Shown here: positions 63,585 to 64,000 of the stretch, one piece after another | Layout: every line of letters starts with the position of its first letter | How positions within the stretch are numbered: the first letter of the stretch is position 1 | DNA from: Rhodamnia argentea | Taxonomy: Eukaryota; Streptophyta; Magnoliopsida; Myrtales; Myrtaceae | Assembly (NCBI RefSeq): GCF_020921035.1 | Contig: NC_063151.1 | Location: 2,356,001 to 2,420,000, forward strand | DNA length: 64,000 nt | Direction: 5' to 3' | Translations under genes and position numbers: made by a program | The notes under the pieces: model-generated | The model's database searches: none | Seen by the model: the letters and a program-made list of their open reading frames with translations, nothing else | Told to the model about the DNA's origin: nothing

Positions 63585-64000
63585 GATGCTTGGTAGCAGG
63601 ATAATCTTCTTCTGCTTTTATGGTTATTTGGTTTCAATCCTCATTTATGGAATAATTTTCATTGAATGGAAAGAGAATATTTTATCCATTTTTCATTAAA
63701 CAGAAACTTTGACCAGACTTGTGGGGTTTGAAAGCATCGACATGTTAACGTATTATTTGTTGGTAATTTGTCCTTTTATGGATGGAGGGAGATTTATACG
63801 AGGATAAGTATTTTCCTAGTACAAACCCAAAGGAGAAAGATAAATCCTCAGCTTCCAAAATATCAATACAATCAGCCTTGATAAACCTACCATCTACGAG
63901 GTGTTATTTCCAAGTTGGGATTTTTTTTCTTTTTTGGGCTATGGTGACTTCTCATATGACTAAACAAACCCCATTTCCAAAGTTTTATCCTACCATGTGT
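63585..64000. other. Upstream region of the cysteine-rich peptide gene
   Basis: AT-rich non-coding sequence to the end of the window. No gene or recognisable element. Confidence 0.5.

Noticed and set aside
1..64000. A new multi-gene biological system
   Set aside because: Apart from the tandem lyase pair and the divergent TFIIA gamma/108-aa pair, neighbouring genes belong to unrelated known plant families with no shared pathway or joint regulation visible.

Overview
This is a stretch of a plant nuclear genome, almost certainly from a eudicot tree or shrub. The reasons are: multi-exon genes with GT-AG introns, AT-rich introns, long CT/GA microsatellites, MITE-like repeats, a decayed plant hAT transposon, and plant-only protein families. 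Some features would fit Myrtales, but the sequence does not fix the species. Nothing looks bacterial or viral and there is no CRISPR array.

Layout. 183-13341 (+): two tandem rhamnogalacturonan lyase genes (polysaccharide lyase family 4). Each has 15 exons, and all 13 internal exons have the same length in both. The first protein has a signal peptide; the second does not. 13734-14184 (-): a two-exon gene for a 108-aa plant protein of unknown function, divergent from 14828-16259 (+), which encodes the TFIIA gamma subunit. 16830-20250: a broken hAT transposon with its transposase on the minus strand, including a roughly 530-bp tandem duplication of the BED-finger end. 20251-24460: gene-free, repeat-derived sequence, ending in an inverted-repeat element just upstream of the next gene. 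24895-49665 (+): a 23-exon gene for a SABRE/KINKY POLLEN-type protein (2,642 aa), the plant member of the BLTP2/Hobbit/Fmp27 bridge-like lipid-transfer family. 49666-52878: gene-free, with one MITE. 52879-60642 (-): a 10-exon gene for a TIFY-CCT-GATA (ZML-type) transcription factor of 361 aa. 60643-63191: gene-free. 63192-63497 (-): a small secreted cysteine-rich peptide, thionin-like in layout.

I rebuilt the exon structures by matching splice sites to conserved protein sequence. In every multi-exon model the exon lengths add up to an uninterrupted reading frame: 2,088 and 2,004 nt for the lyases, 321 for TFIIA gamma, 7,929 for SABRE, 1,086 for the GATA factor and 327 for the 108-aa protein. 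Apart from the tandem lyase pair and the divergent TFIIA gamma/108-aa pair, the genes are functionally unrelated neighbours, as is usual in plants. I found no convincing new multi-gene system. The observations most worth following up are the N-terminal split between the lyase paralogues, the internal duplication in the hAT element, the fold-back repeat arrays, the odd-cysteine peptide and one unexplained open frame at 51639-52055.
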